From contig DOVL01000121.1 in NCBI GenBank assembly GCA_003520105.1, positions 1-9,143 on the forward strand: 9,143 nucleotides of DNA. The letters are read 5' to 3'. Origin of the DNA: Lachnospiraceae bacterium (GTDB lineage: Bacteria; Bacillota; Clostridia; Lachnospirales; Lachnospiraceae). The position numbers were made by a program, and so were the translations under genes. Every line of letters starts with the position of its first letter. The stretch's first letter is position 1. This document shows positions 1-5,971 of the stretch, piece after piece. Below the pieces are notes generated by a model. It made no database searches and was not told the origin of the DNA. It saw only the letters and a list, made by a program, of their open reading frames with translations.

Positions 1-80
1 GGATGTTCAAAATGGTTCAGGCAGAGCGAATAGAGAATGATATTTATCTGAGATATATCAAGGATGAAAATGATCAATAA
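1..80 (+). CDS. ribD: RibD C-terminal fragment (diaminohydroxyphosphoribosylaminopyrimidine deaminase / 5-amino-6-(5-phosphoribosylamino)uracil reductase), 5' end outside window
   Basis: An open frame enters from the left edge (first full codon at base 3) and stops at TAA 78-80, giving 25 residues that end RIENDIYLRYIKDENDQ. RibD reductase domains commonly finish with a similar 'G/E-x-D-I-x-L' strand. Position is the stronger argument: ribD directly precedes ribE in the Bacillus/Clostridium riboflavin operon, and ribE starts 55 bp downstream. RibD carries out the second and third steps after GTP cyclohydrolase II: deamination of the pyrimidine, then NADPH-dependent reduction of the ribosyl side chain. 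No catalytic residue is visible in this fragment, so the identification depends largely on context. Confidence 0.7.
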   Translation, partial: MFKMVQAERIENDIYLRYIKDENDQ

Positions 81-135
81 TACCAATGATAATTCATCTA
101 TAAGATGTGCGTAATAAGGAGGCATATTTAAAGAT

Positions 136-861
136 ATGTTTACAGGAATAATTGAAGAAAAGGGGAGTATCAAAAATATAACCCATGGTGCGAAGTCGGC
201 GGTTCTGTATATCAAGGCTGATAAGATCATGTCGGATGTGAAGATCGGTGACAGTGTTGCGGTGAACGGCGTGTGCCTTACAGCTACCGGGATCATGGCT
301 GACGGCTTTACTGCGGATGTGATGGCGGAGACACTCAGAAGGTCCAGTCTCGGAACGTTGAAAGCAGGAGATAAGGTAAACCTTGAGAGAGCCATGTCCG
401 CCGACGGACGTTTTGGAGGGCATATCGTCTCAGGCCATATAGATGGTACCGGCACTATCAAAGAGTATAAGAGAGAAGATAATGCAATCTGGGTCACAAT
501 AGCCTGCGGAAGAAATCTTCTGAAATATATCGTTGAGAAAGGCAGTATTGCAATTGACGGAATAAGCCTAACGGTTGCGGTTGTAAGTGATTCATATTTT
601 AAAGTATCGATCATCCCGCATACTGCGGCAGAGACTACTCTGATCGATAAGAAACCGGGCGACAGCGTGAATCTGGAAAATGATATAGTCGGTAAATATG
701 TCGAGAAGCTGATGAGCTTCAGAGGCGGAAGTGAATCGGGCGGTATCATGAATATGTCCGGAAGTCTAAATAGCAGTTTGGCAGACCATGCAGGCGGACC
801 AGGTAGCACCGGTGAGAAAGATGGGTTAGCTGATGCACTTTTAAAAAACGGATTCATGTGA
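136..861 (+). CDS. ribE: Riboflavin synthase alpha subunit, with a C-terminal insertion
   Basis: Catalyses dismutation of two 6,7-dimethyl-8-ribityllumazine molecules to riboflavin plus the pyrimidine precursor, the last step of the pathway. The protein (241 aa) starts with the family-typical MFTGIIEEKG and contains two lumazine-binding beta-barrel repeats, about residues 1-97 and 98-190. Each has a paired signature (NGVCLTA at 44-50, DGISLTV at 141-147), and HIDGTGTI lies at the junction. The ATG at 136 follows AAGGAGG (116-122) at a slightly long spacing. Family members are usually about 200-220 aa. Here roughly 35 Gly/Ser-rich residues (about 197-233) separate the KYVEKL helix from the conserved-looking LLKNGFM terminus. 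This is an in-frame insertion rather than a frameshift, because the expected C-terminus is recovered. It sits between ribD and ribBA as in B. subtilis. Confidence 0.96.
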   Translation: MFTGIIEEKGSIKNITHGAKSAVLYIKADKIMSDVKIGDSVAVNGVCLTATGIMADGFTADVMAETLRRSSLGTLKAGDKVNLERAMSADGRFGGHIVSGHIDGTGTIKEYKREDNAIWVTIACGRNLLKYIVEKGSIAIDGISLTVAVVSDSYFKVSIIPHTAAETTLIDKKPGDSVNLENDIVGKYVEKLMSFRGGSESGGIMNMSGSLNSSLADHAGGPGSTGEKDGLADALLKNGFM

Positions 862-992
862 TTGATATGAATAATCATTATGTTTATGAAATGAATAATC
901 ATCTGCCTGATCATATAGAATTATGATGGTGTTATGGGTTTGATGTTTAATATTTTACAGGATCAGTTAATTGATTCATAGGAGGCTGAGTA

Positions 993-2195
993 ATGGAAGA
1001 GTTTAATTCAATTGAAGAGATTATTGAGGATGTGAGGGTCGGAAAACCGGTCGTTATCCTTGATGATGAAGGAAGAGAGAATGAAGGCGATATTATATTT
1101 GCGGCAGAACATGCCACAACAGAAAATGTCAACTTCATGGCGAAGTTCGCGAGAGGCCTTATCTGCATGCCGATGGACAGATCTTATGCAGACAGATATA
1201 ACCTGCCACAGATGACGCTGACAAATACAGATAATCACTGTACGGCATTCACAATCTCAATAGATCACGTTGATACGACGACAGGTATTTCTGCTGAGGA
1301 AAGAGGATATACTGCCAGAAAGTTTGTCGAGGAGGATTCAAAGCCTGAGGACTTCAGGAGACCGGGACATATGTTTCCCCTGACTGCCGTGGATGGTGGT
1401 GTAATAATGAGAAATGGTCATACCGAGGCAACGGTTGATCTTGTAAGGCTCGCAGGGCTTAAGCCTGTCGGACTCTGCTGCGAGATCATGAGAGATGACG
1501 GAATGATGGCTCGTAAGAAGGATCTTCTTGCTTTCGCTAAGGAACATCAGCTGAAGGTTTCTACCATAGAGAAGCTTGTAAGATACAGAAAAGAGCGCGA
1601 GACTTTTGTAGAGTGCGTTGCCAAAGCCAAGCTTCCTACCAAATACGGCGAGTTCATGATGCATGGCTATGTAAGTAAGATCACCGGTGAACACCATGTG
1701 GCACTTACTATGGGCAATATAGCTGACGGTGAGCCGGTTCTCTGCAGAGTACATTCTGAGTGTCTGACCGGAGATGCTTTCGGTTCTGCAAGATGTGACT
1801 GTGGCCAGCAGCTTGATGCAGCGATGAGGATGATCGCTCGTGAAGGAAGAGGAGTGCTTCTTTACATGAGACAGGAAGGACGCGGCATCGGTCTCATCAA
1901 TAAGATCAGAGCTTACGCACTTCAGGACCAGGGACTTGATACGGTTGAAGCAAATCTCAAGCTTGGTTTCCCTGAGGATGCAAGAGATTATACAACAGGT
2001 ACACAGATCCTTGTTGATATGGGAGTCCACAAGCTGAGACTTCTAACAAATAATCCGCTGAAGATCTACGGACTTCAGGGCTTTAATCTGGACATAGTTG
2101 AGAGAGTTCCTATCGAGATGGAGCCGTCGGCTTACGACCGCTTCTACCTTAAGACCAAGAAGGAGAAGATGGGACATATTTTAAACGAATTATAA
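993..2195 (+). CDS. ribBA: Bifunctional 3,4-dihydroxy-2-butanone-4-phosphate synthase / GTP cyclohydrolase II
   Basis: A 400-aa fusion that supplies both branches of riboflavin synthesis. The N-terminal half (about 1-200) is DHBP synthase: it carries [10 protein letters not shown] (24-33), where the acidic residues bind Mg2+, then [11 protein letters not shown] and GHTEATVDL, and makes the four-carbon unit from ribulose-5-phosphate. The C-terminal half (about 205-400) is GTP cyclohydrolase II. C257, C268 and C270 in [17 protein letters not shown] match the Zn2+-binding triad, followed by [26 protein letters not shown] and the TNNP motif. Both active sites look intact, unlike RibBA proteins in which one half has decayed. 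The start at 993 follows AGGAGG (980-985) at 7-nt spacing. A 131-bp gap separates it from ribE; I see no convincing promoter or terminator there. Confidence 0.98.
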   Translation: MEEFNSIEEIIEDVRVGKPVVILDDEGRENEGDIIFAAEHATTENVNFMAKFARGLICMPMDRSYADRYNLPQMTLTNTDNHCTAFTISIDHVDTTTGISAEERGYTARKFVEEDSKPEDFRRPGHMFPLTAVDGGVIMRNGHTEATVDLVRLAGLKPVGLCCEIMRDDGMMARKKDLLAFAKEHQLKVSTIEKLVRYRKERETFVECVAKAKLPTKYGEFMMHGYVSKITGEHHVALTMGNIADGEPVLCRVHSECLTGDAFGSARCDCGQQLDAAMRMIAREGRGVLLYMRQEGRGIGLINKIRAYALQDQGLDTVEANLKLGFPEDARDYTTGTQILVDMGVHKLRLLTNNPLKIYGLQGFNLDIVERVPIEMEPSAYDRFYLKTKKEKMGHILNEL

Positions 2196-2275
2196 TCATT
2201 AAAAATGATTTACAAAAAAGTATAATCCACATAGATCGGATTCGTTATATTTTTAATCAGAAACGGAACTATGTG
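2194..2275 (+). other. ribBA-ribH intergenic structured segment
   Basis: The 123-bp gap between ribBA and the ribH start holds two inverted repeats. The first is AATCATT/AATGATT (2194-2200 and 2204-2210), overlapping the ribBA stop; it is A/T-only apart from one pair and has no T-run. The second is larger: CACATAG (2228-2234) pairs with CTATGTG (2269-2275), and inside it TTCGTT (2241-2246) pairs with AACGGA (2262-2267) through one G-T wobble, leaving a roughly 15-nt A/T-rich loop. No U-tract follows, so it is not an intrinsic terminator. It could stabilise or process the polycistronic mRNA ahead of ribH. A role is not demonstrated. Confidence 0.35.
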
Positions 2276-2305
2276 TGTAGATAATGAATAAAAATATTAT
2301 AACAT

Positions 2306-2310
2306 GGAGG
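2306..2310 (+). promoter_or_regulatory. Ribosome binding site that decides the ribH start
   Basis: GGAGG at 2306-2310 lies 8 nt before the ATG at 2319. An in-frame upstream ATG at 2304 overlaps this same site (ATGGAGG) and has no Shine-Dalgarno sequence of its own. Starting at 2319 gives [12 protein letters not shown], and the active-site histidine then falls at residue 88 as in B. subtilis lumazine synthase. The shorter start is therefore preferred. Confidence 0.85.
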
Positions 2311-2318
2311 AATATACA

Positions 2319-2780
2319 ATGAAGAAGTTAGAAGGAAAAGTAGTAGCAGATGGAATTAAGGTTGGTATCGTTGCAGCAAGATTTAACGAGTTCATCGTAT
2401 CAAAGCTTGTTGGTGGTGCGGTTGACGGACTTGTAAGACATGATGTGAATGACGATGATATTACTGTTGCATGGGTACCGGGTGCTTTCGAGATCCCTCT
2501 TGCAGCTAAGAAGATGGCTAAGTCAGGCAAATATGATGCAATCATCTGCCTCGGAACTGTTATCAGAGGACAGACAAGCCATTATGATTATGTATGTAAT
2601 GAAGTTTCAAAGGGCATCGCTCAGGTTTCTCTTGAGTCTGAGATTCCTGTAATGTTCGGAATCCTTACAACAGAGAATATCGAGCAGGCAGTTGAGCGTG
2701 CAGGTACAAAGGCAGGCAACAAGGGTTATGACTGCGCACTCGGAGCTATCGAGATGGTTAACCTCATGAAGCAGTTTTAA
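2319..2780 (+). CDS. ribH: 6,7-dimethyl-8-ribityllumazine synthase
   Basis: Condenses 5-amino-6-ribitylamino-uracil with 3,4-dihydroxy-2-butanone-4-phosphate to give the lumazine substrate of riboflavin synthase. The protein is 153 aa, the usual length. It shows the substrate-binding loop ARFNEF (20-25), VPGAFEIPL, and the conserved [14 protein letters not shown] segment containing H88, the catalytic histidine by analogy with B. subtilis. The family forms 60-mer capsids or pentamers, and in the capsid form encloses riboflavin synthase trimers; which form applies here cannot be read from sequence. The start is set by the RBS at 2306-2310. Stop is at 2778-2780, with the HAD gene 25 bp downstream, so the two are probably cotranscribed. 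Confidence 0.97.
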   Translation: MKKLEGKVVADGIKVGIVAARFNEFIVSKLVGGAVDGLVRHDVNDDDITVAWVPGAFEIPLAAKKMAKSGKYDAIICLGTVIRGQTSHYDYVCNEVSKGIAQVSLESEIPVMFGILTTENIEQAVERAGTKAGNKGYDCALGAIEMVNLMKQF

Positions 2781-2805
2781 ATAGCACGATGGAGTTTAGA
2801 AAATA

Positions 2806-3639
2806 ATGAGTCATGATTCATTATCAAAAGATTGTATGACAGGTGAGACTGTTAAGGCTCTGTTTTTTGATATAGACGGTACCTTGATAACGGATGATGC
2901 CAGAAAGCTTTTTCCGGAAAGTGCCAGAGAGGCTCTGAGGCTTACAAGAGAAAAGGGTAATCTTGTATTTATAAATACGGGCAGAGTTATGTGCAATATT
3001 GAGCCTTACATTATTTCGGCAGGCTTTGACGGATATGTCTGCGGATGTGGAAGTCACATCGCACTTTCGAACGGTACGGAGCTTCTTCACAAAACACTGA
3101 CACCGGAACGCTGCTATGATATTGCTCTGAAGTGCAGGGAGTATAAGATGTATTCACTTTTTGAATACAGAGATTACACCTGTATTGACAATAAAAACAT
3201 ATCCCCGGAGGCTGACAGGCTGATCAAATATTTCGGCAGCAACGGTTACAGGTTTATCGATGACATCGATGATCCGGATTTCCGTTTTGATAAATTTGCC
3301 GGCTGGTATCATGAGGAAAGTGATATAGAAGCCTTTAAGCAATATGTTTCAGATGATTTTGATTATATTGACAGAGAGGGAAACTTCTTCGAGATGAGTC
3401 CGAAGGGCTGCTCCAAGGCGACCGGTATCAAGTTTATTCTTGACTATTTCGGAATATCGCCGGATAATGCATATGTATTTGGTGATGGTAATAATGATCT
3501 TGAGATGCTTCGCTTTACACCTAATTCGGTCGTTCCGGCCGGGGGAAGCAGACTCGCGAAAGAGGCTGCGGGATATATCACAGATGACGTGATGGACGAC
3601 GGAATTTATAAGGCGATGAAGCGTTTTGAGTTGATCTAA
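2806..3639 (+). CDS. Cof-type HAD-superfamily phosphatase, candidate riboflavin-pathway ARPP phosphatase
   Basis: A 277-aa haloacid dehalogenase hydrolase of the Cof/C2-cap type. Motif I is FFDIDGT, with nucleophile D22 and acid/base D24. Motif II is T58 in FINTGR. The motif III lysine lies in KGCSKATGI (K200 or K204). Motif IV is GDGNNDLEML (D227, D231), which holds Mg2+. The roughly 110-residue segment between motifs II and III is the cap domain that selects substrate. It starts 25 bp after ribH, with a weak GGAG 12 nt upstream of the ATG. Known riboflavin-pathway phosphatases that dephosphorylate 5-amino-6-ribitylamino-uracil phosphate (for example B. subtilis YcsE) are Cof-type HADs, and none of the other rib genes here performs that step. 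The family identification is firm; the substrate is inferred from position. General sugar-phosphate phosphatase activity is the alternative. Confidence 0.9.
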   Translation: MSHDSLSKDCMTGETVKALFFDIDGTLITDDARKLFPESAREALRLTREKGNLVFINTGRVMCNIEPYIISAGFDGYVCGCGSHIALSNGTELLHKTLTPERCYDIALKCREYKMYSLFEYRDYTCIDNKNISPEADRLIKYFGSNGYRFIDDIDDPDFRFDKFAGWYHEESDIEAFKQYVSDDFDYIDREGNFFEMSPKGCSKATGIKFILDYFGISPDNAYVFGDGNNDLEMLRFTPNSVVPAGGSRLAKEAAGYITDDVMDDGIYKAMKRFELI

Positions 3640-3668
3640 GCTAGAGTATTATTTGATTGATAGTGATA

Positions 3669-3699
3669 GTTATTAATGTTTTGATAAACGATTAATAAC
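3669..3699 (+). other. 13-bp hairpin with one bulged base, downstream of the rib operon
   Basis: GTTATTAAT (3669-3677) is a perfect inverted repeat of ATTAATAAC (3691-3699). The bases between continue the stem: GTTT (3678-3681) pairs with AAAC (3686-3689) around a TGAT loop, leaving only G3690 bulged. Neither strand has a T-run after the stem, so it is not a canonical intrinsic terminator. Nine bases downstream is a small palindrome, CTGATC-GAT-GATCAG (3708-3722). The pair lies between the HAD gene and the membrane-protein gene. Possible roles are 3'-end stabilisation or processing of the rib mRNA, a factor-dependent termination aid, or a DNA operator for the next gene. Confidence 0.55.
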
Positions 3700-3756
3700 A
3701 GGGGAATCTGATCGATGATCAGTTCGTAATCATTGATGGATTCATAGGGAAAAGAA

Positions 3757-4611
3757 ATGCAGGAAGAGTATAATAACGATCCGCAAAATGAATATGATAA
3801 CGAGAAACTGGATAACAGTAATAATCTGATCCAGATGATATGGCAGGCTATCGCTGATCCGAAGGGCTACAGGGATTTCTTTGATCTCAGCAAGAAGAGA
3901 TTTAAGAGATTCATATTGATAATCATGTTTCTTGTTACACTGATGGTTGTCGGACTACAGATAATTGTATTTATCGTCAATGTCGGCGGCTTCAGGAATT
4001 TCTTTGGAAATAAAATGCCGGAATTTGAGGTTAAGAACGGGCAGATCATTTCGGAAGGAAATTTTGATATCAAGGTGGGAGAGTTCAGGATATTGTTTGA
4101 CCCTTCCGAGGATTCGATATCTGCAAGTAAACTGAAGGATGGTTATACTTATATTACCATTGGCAGAAGTAAGGTTAATATCCTGACTCAGGGTGCAAAC
4201 GGCAGGTATTTCAGTACCTTTAGTCAGAGTGTTTCGTCGTTTCTTCCTGATGGGCTGAACAATTCAAAGCTGGTGAAGCTGACACCGATGATATATCTGG
4301 GACTGATACTTTCGTTTGCTATCAGAATGGGATTGTTCTTCCTGAAATACTGGATACTGTCATTCATATACGGCTTTTATGCAAAAGGCCTTAATCTTGC
4401 AACAGGTAATATTCACAGTGAACAGGAGATGAATCGTCTCTGTCTTGTTTCTCAGACCTGTGGTATCTTCCTTGTAAATCTGAATAAAGCTATCGGTACA
4501 CCGATACCGGGTTTTATTGTCAGCATCGTTGGTATCTTCATGACTATCCGCAGGATAAGTATCTACTTCTCAAACTATATCGGTGACAAGGGTATGAAAC
4601 CAGATGCATAG
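3757..4611 (+). CDS. Multi-pass membrane protein of unknown function (DUF1189-like)
   Basis: A 284-aa protein. It has a hydrophilic, Asn/Asp/Glu-rich cytoplasmic head (1-45), a basic flank (KKRFKRF), TM1 at about 52-75, and then about 100 polar residues (76-175) that would lie outside the cell. Further hydrophobic stretches lie at about 177-212 and 231-263, followed by a short hydrophilic tail. The layout, including P-E-F-E-V-K-N-G-Q-I after TM1, recalls the DUF1189 membrane family from memory; this was not confirmed by a search. No catalytic motif is visible. The ATG at 3757 has a modest AGGGA site (3746-3750) 6 nt upstream. The 117-bp gap after the HAD gene suggests a separate or only weakly linked unit. 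The gene ends at the terminator at 4638-4676. Confidence 0.85.
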   Translation: MQEEYNNDPQNEYDNEKLDNSNNLIQMIWQAIADPKGYRDFFDLSKKRFKRFILIIMFLVTLMVVGLQIIVFIVNVGGFRNFFGNKMPEFEVKNGQIISEGNFDIKVGEFRILFDPSEDSISASKLKDGYTYITIGRSKVNILTQGANGRYFSTFSQSVSSFLPDGLNNSKLVKLTPMIYLGLILSFAIRMGLFFLKYWILSFIYGFYAKGLNLATGNIHSEQEMNRLCLVSQTCGIFLVNLNKAIGTPIPGFIVSIVGIFMTIRRISIYFSNYIGDKGMKPDA

Positions 4612-4637
4612 TTGATCGTAATTGAGTTAATTAAAAT

Positions 4638-4676
4638 GCCTCCTGATTCGTAGCGGAACGAGTCGGGAGGCTTTTT
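4638..4676 (+). terminator. Strong rho-independent terminator, possibly bidirectional
   Basis: A 13-bp stem pairs 4638-4650 with 4659-4671. It is anchored by GCCTCC/GGAGGC, has two G-T wobbles and an 8-nt loop, and is followed by five T's (4672-4676). It lies 26 bp after the membrane-protein stop. On the - strand the stem is followed by a weaker ATTTTAATTAA stretch, so it may also stop transcription from the convergent CYTH gene, about 100 bp away. Confidence 0.93.
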
Positions 4677-4772
4677 ATTGATTGTACATTTTGATGCGTA
4701 TATGATAATAATTTCGTTTTGTTAATGTTTATATGAAACGTTATTAGGTTCGTTTTATGGGGAGTGTATTGA

Positions 4773-5258
4773 TCATTGTTTGCTGGCACGAATAAGCTCG
4801 TCTATATCAGCCGGATCCATGGCACTGAGTGATGAGTTCTGGAATGTGCCTGCCTCAGTAACATCGCGGCCGAAGAAGAGAGGAGGCGTGTAAGCTCTGG
4901 CAGCTTCCTCGTCAGGAAATTCAACCTCGGCGAAGATGAGCCCGTCAAATATACCGTGGAAGATATCAAGTTCGATGGTCAGATTGTCCTTCTCAGGAAT
5001 CTTATATCTGGTTTTGGTGATCACATTTCCCTCGGCCTTGGCAGCAAGGTTATCGTACTCTTCACGCGATAGATCCATCTCGAATTCTTCTCTTGACAGA
5101 AGCCCCTGTGATTTGACGGTAAGTATGTATCTGTCGCCTTTCTGCCTGATCCTTATAACCGGTCTGGTTGATATATAAGCCTGTGATATCTCACTGTGAG
5201 GATAGTTCTCCAGCCCTTCAGGAAGATATTTCACAAGAAATTTTCTCTCTATTTCCAT
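4773..5258 (-). CDS. CYTH-domain (triphosphate tunnel metalloenzyme) protein
   Basis: A 161-aa single-domain CYTH protein that begins directly with the family's ExExK signature (MEIERKFLV: E2, E4, K6), which binds the metal and triphosphate. Other tunnel-lining charged residues recur in alternating strands: RIRQK (R36, R38), K49, TRYKI (82-86), ELDIF (E96, D98) and EVEF (E111, E113). Characterised bacterial members hydrolyse inorganic tripolyphosphate or nucleoside triphosphates, and class IV adenylate cyclases share the fold; the substrate here is undetermined. The reading frame is open 86 codons further upstream. The ATG at 5258 is chosen because the ExExK motif belongs at the N-terminus, GGAGGG lies just before it, and the longer form would overlap the divergent DJ-1 gene. 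Confidence 0.93.
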   Translation of the reverse strand: MEIERKFLVKYLPEGLENYPHSEISQAYISTRPVIRIRQKGDRYILTVKSQGLLSREEFEMDLSREEYDNLAAKAEGNVITKTRYKIPEKDNLTIELDIFHGIFDGLIFAEVEFPDEEAARAYTPPLFFGRDVTEAGTFQNSSLSAMDPADIDELIRASKQ

Positions 5259-5261
5259 AAT

Positions 5262-5267
5262 CCCTCC
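5262..5267 (-). promoter_or_regulatory. Ribosome binding site that decides the CYTH gene start
   Basis: The + strand reads CCCTCC, so the mRNA has GGAGGG three nucleotides before the ATG at 5258 (five if the GGAG core is counted). The spacing is tight but it is the only good site near the conserved MEIERKFLV start. It supports discarding the 86-codon upstream extension. Confidence 0.75.
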
Positions 5268-5310
5268 ACAAATAAAAAATTGTTTTTTTCGACGAAATGT
5301 AATATAGTTT

Positions 5311-5339
5311 ACTTTAGCACAGAACTGCAAGGTTCTCAA
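5311..5339 (-). promoter_or_regulatory. Candidate sigma-A promoter for the CYTH gene
   Basis: On the - strand TTGAGA (5339-5334, 5 of 6 to TTGACA) is separated by 17 bp from TAAAGT (5316-5311, 4 of 6 to TATAAT). A TGC precedes the -10, an extended -10 arrangement. It lies about 50 bp upstream of the ATG. Within the spacer is a small inverted repeat, AGAACT-GCAA-GGTTCT (5321-5336), which could be an operator or chance. This is a consensus match only. Confidence 0.4.
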
Positions 5340-5363
5340 TATTATAAAAGATTTATGTGCATA

Positions 5364-5395
5364 TGTACATGAATCGTTTTCAAAATGTGTACATG
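5364..5395. repeat. Two TGTACATG boxes upstream of the DJ-1 gene
   Basis: The identical octamer TGTACATG occurs at 5364-5371 and 5388-5395, start-to-start 24 bp; each contains the palindrome TGTACA. The second abuts the DJ-1 ribosome binding site (GGAGGAGG, 5395-5402). The first has TGTACA 17 bp from a TATAAT on the - strand, so it could alternatively overlap a promoter. The arrangement is compatible with an operator for a dimeric regulator in the divergent region, but no regulator gene is visible nearby. Confidence 0.35.
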
Positions 5396-5406
5396 GAGGA
5401 GGAAAA

Positions 5407-5967
5407 ATGAGTAAAGTATATATTCTTGTAGCTGATGGCTTTGAAGAGATAGAAGGTCTTACTGTTGTAGATCTTCTGAGACGTGCAAGGATCGATATTA
5501 AGATGGTATCAATCACGGATACACTTAAGGTTGTAACTTCTCACAATATAGAGATCAGAGCTGACATTCTTCTGAGCGATATAATGGATGAAACAGAGCT
5601 CGCTGATATGCTTGTACTTCCGGGCGGAATGAAGGGAACAAATAACCTTAAGGCAAGCAGTGATGTTGACAGTATCATAAAAAAATATCAGGCAGCCGGT
5701 AAATATCTCGCTGCTATCTGCGCTGCACCTACAGTTTATGGTGAGAAGGGACTTCTCGAGGGTAAGAAGGCTACCTGCTATCCGGGACTTGAGGAGGGAC
5801 TTCTCGGAGCAGAGAAGAAGACCGACAAGGTTGTTGTGGACGGACAGTTCATTACAAGCCGCGGAATGGGAACCTCTATCGATTTCGGTCTTAAGATGAT
5901 AGAGATACTTATTTCCCCTGAGAAGGCGGTTGAGATCGGAAAACAGATTGTATTTTTAGGAGCATAG
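5407..5967 (+). CDS. DJ-1/PfpI family protein (glutamine-amidotransferase-like fold)
   Basis: A 186-aa protein of the DJ-1/YajL/PfpI group, full length for the family. The nucleophile-elbow cysteine is C105 in AAICAAP, and its partner glutamate is E16 in DGFEEIEG, equivalent to human DJ-1 Cys106 and Glu18. LPGGMKG and the YPG segment after the cysteine also match, as does SRGMGTSIDFGLKMIE near the end. Proteins of this group are reported as redox-sensitive chaperones, glyoxalase III enzymes or deglycases, and the actual activity is disputed in the literature. A very strong GGAGGAGG site (5395-5402) precedes the ATG. The gene ends 4 bp before murF, whose ribosome binding site lies inside this gene's last codons, so the two are probably cotranscribed. 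Confidence 0.94.
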   Translation: MSKVYILVADGFEEIEGLTVVDLLRRARIDIKMVSITDTLKVVTSHNIEIRADILLSDIMDETELADMLVLPGGMKGTNNLKASSDVDSIIKKYQAAGKYLAAICAAPTVYGEKGLLEGKKATCYPGLEEGLLGAEKKTDKVVVDGQFITSRGMGTSIDFGLKMIEILISPEKAVEIGKQIVFLGA

Positions 5968-5971
5968 GATA

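Noticed and set aside
1..135. FMN riboswitch at the start of the riboflavin genes
   Set aside because: The window begins inside the end of ribD; the 55-bp gap before ribE is too short and has none of the conserved RFN-element segments. A riboswitch, if any, lies upstream of the window.
867..926. 19-codon frame (with MNNH twice) and a 12-bp repeat ATGAATAATCAT in the ribE-ribBA gap
   Set aside because: No Shine-Dalgarno before it, very A/T-rich, and the internal repeat explains the peptide pattern. Considered chance rather than a leader peptide.
1338..2030. 230-codon open frame on the - strand inside ribBA
   Set aside because: Shadow of a highly conserved enzyme gene; no RBS and no recognisable protein motif.
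2191..2226. Two TATAAT hexamers (2191-2196, 2221-2226) as -10 boxes of a ribH promoter
   Set aside because: Neither has a recognisable -35 at 16-18 bp; the first overlaps the ribBA stop codon. Expected by chance in A/T-rich DNA.
2304..2318. Upstream ATG adding MEEYT to RibH
   Set aside because: This ATG is part of the ATGGAGG ribosome binding site itself and has no Shine-Dalgarno of its own.
5259..5516. 86-codon N-terminal extension of the CYTH gene, overlapping the DJ-1 start
   Set aside because: The ExExK motif that begins CYTH proteins falls exactly at the internal ATG with GGAGGG before it; the extension is non-homologous-looking and would overlap the divergent gene.
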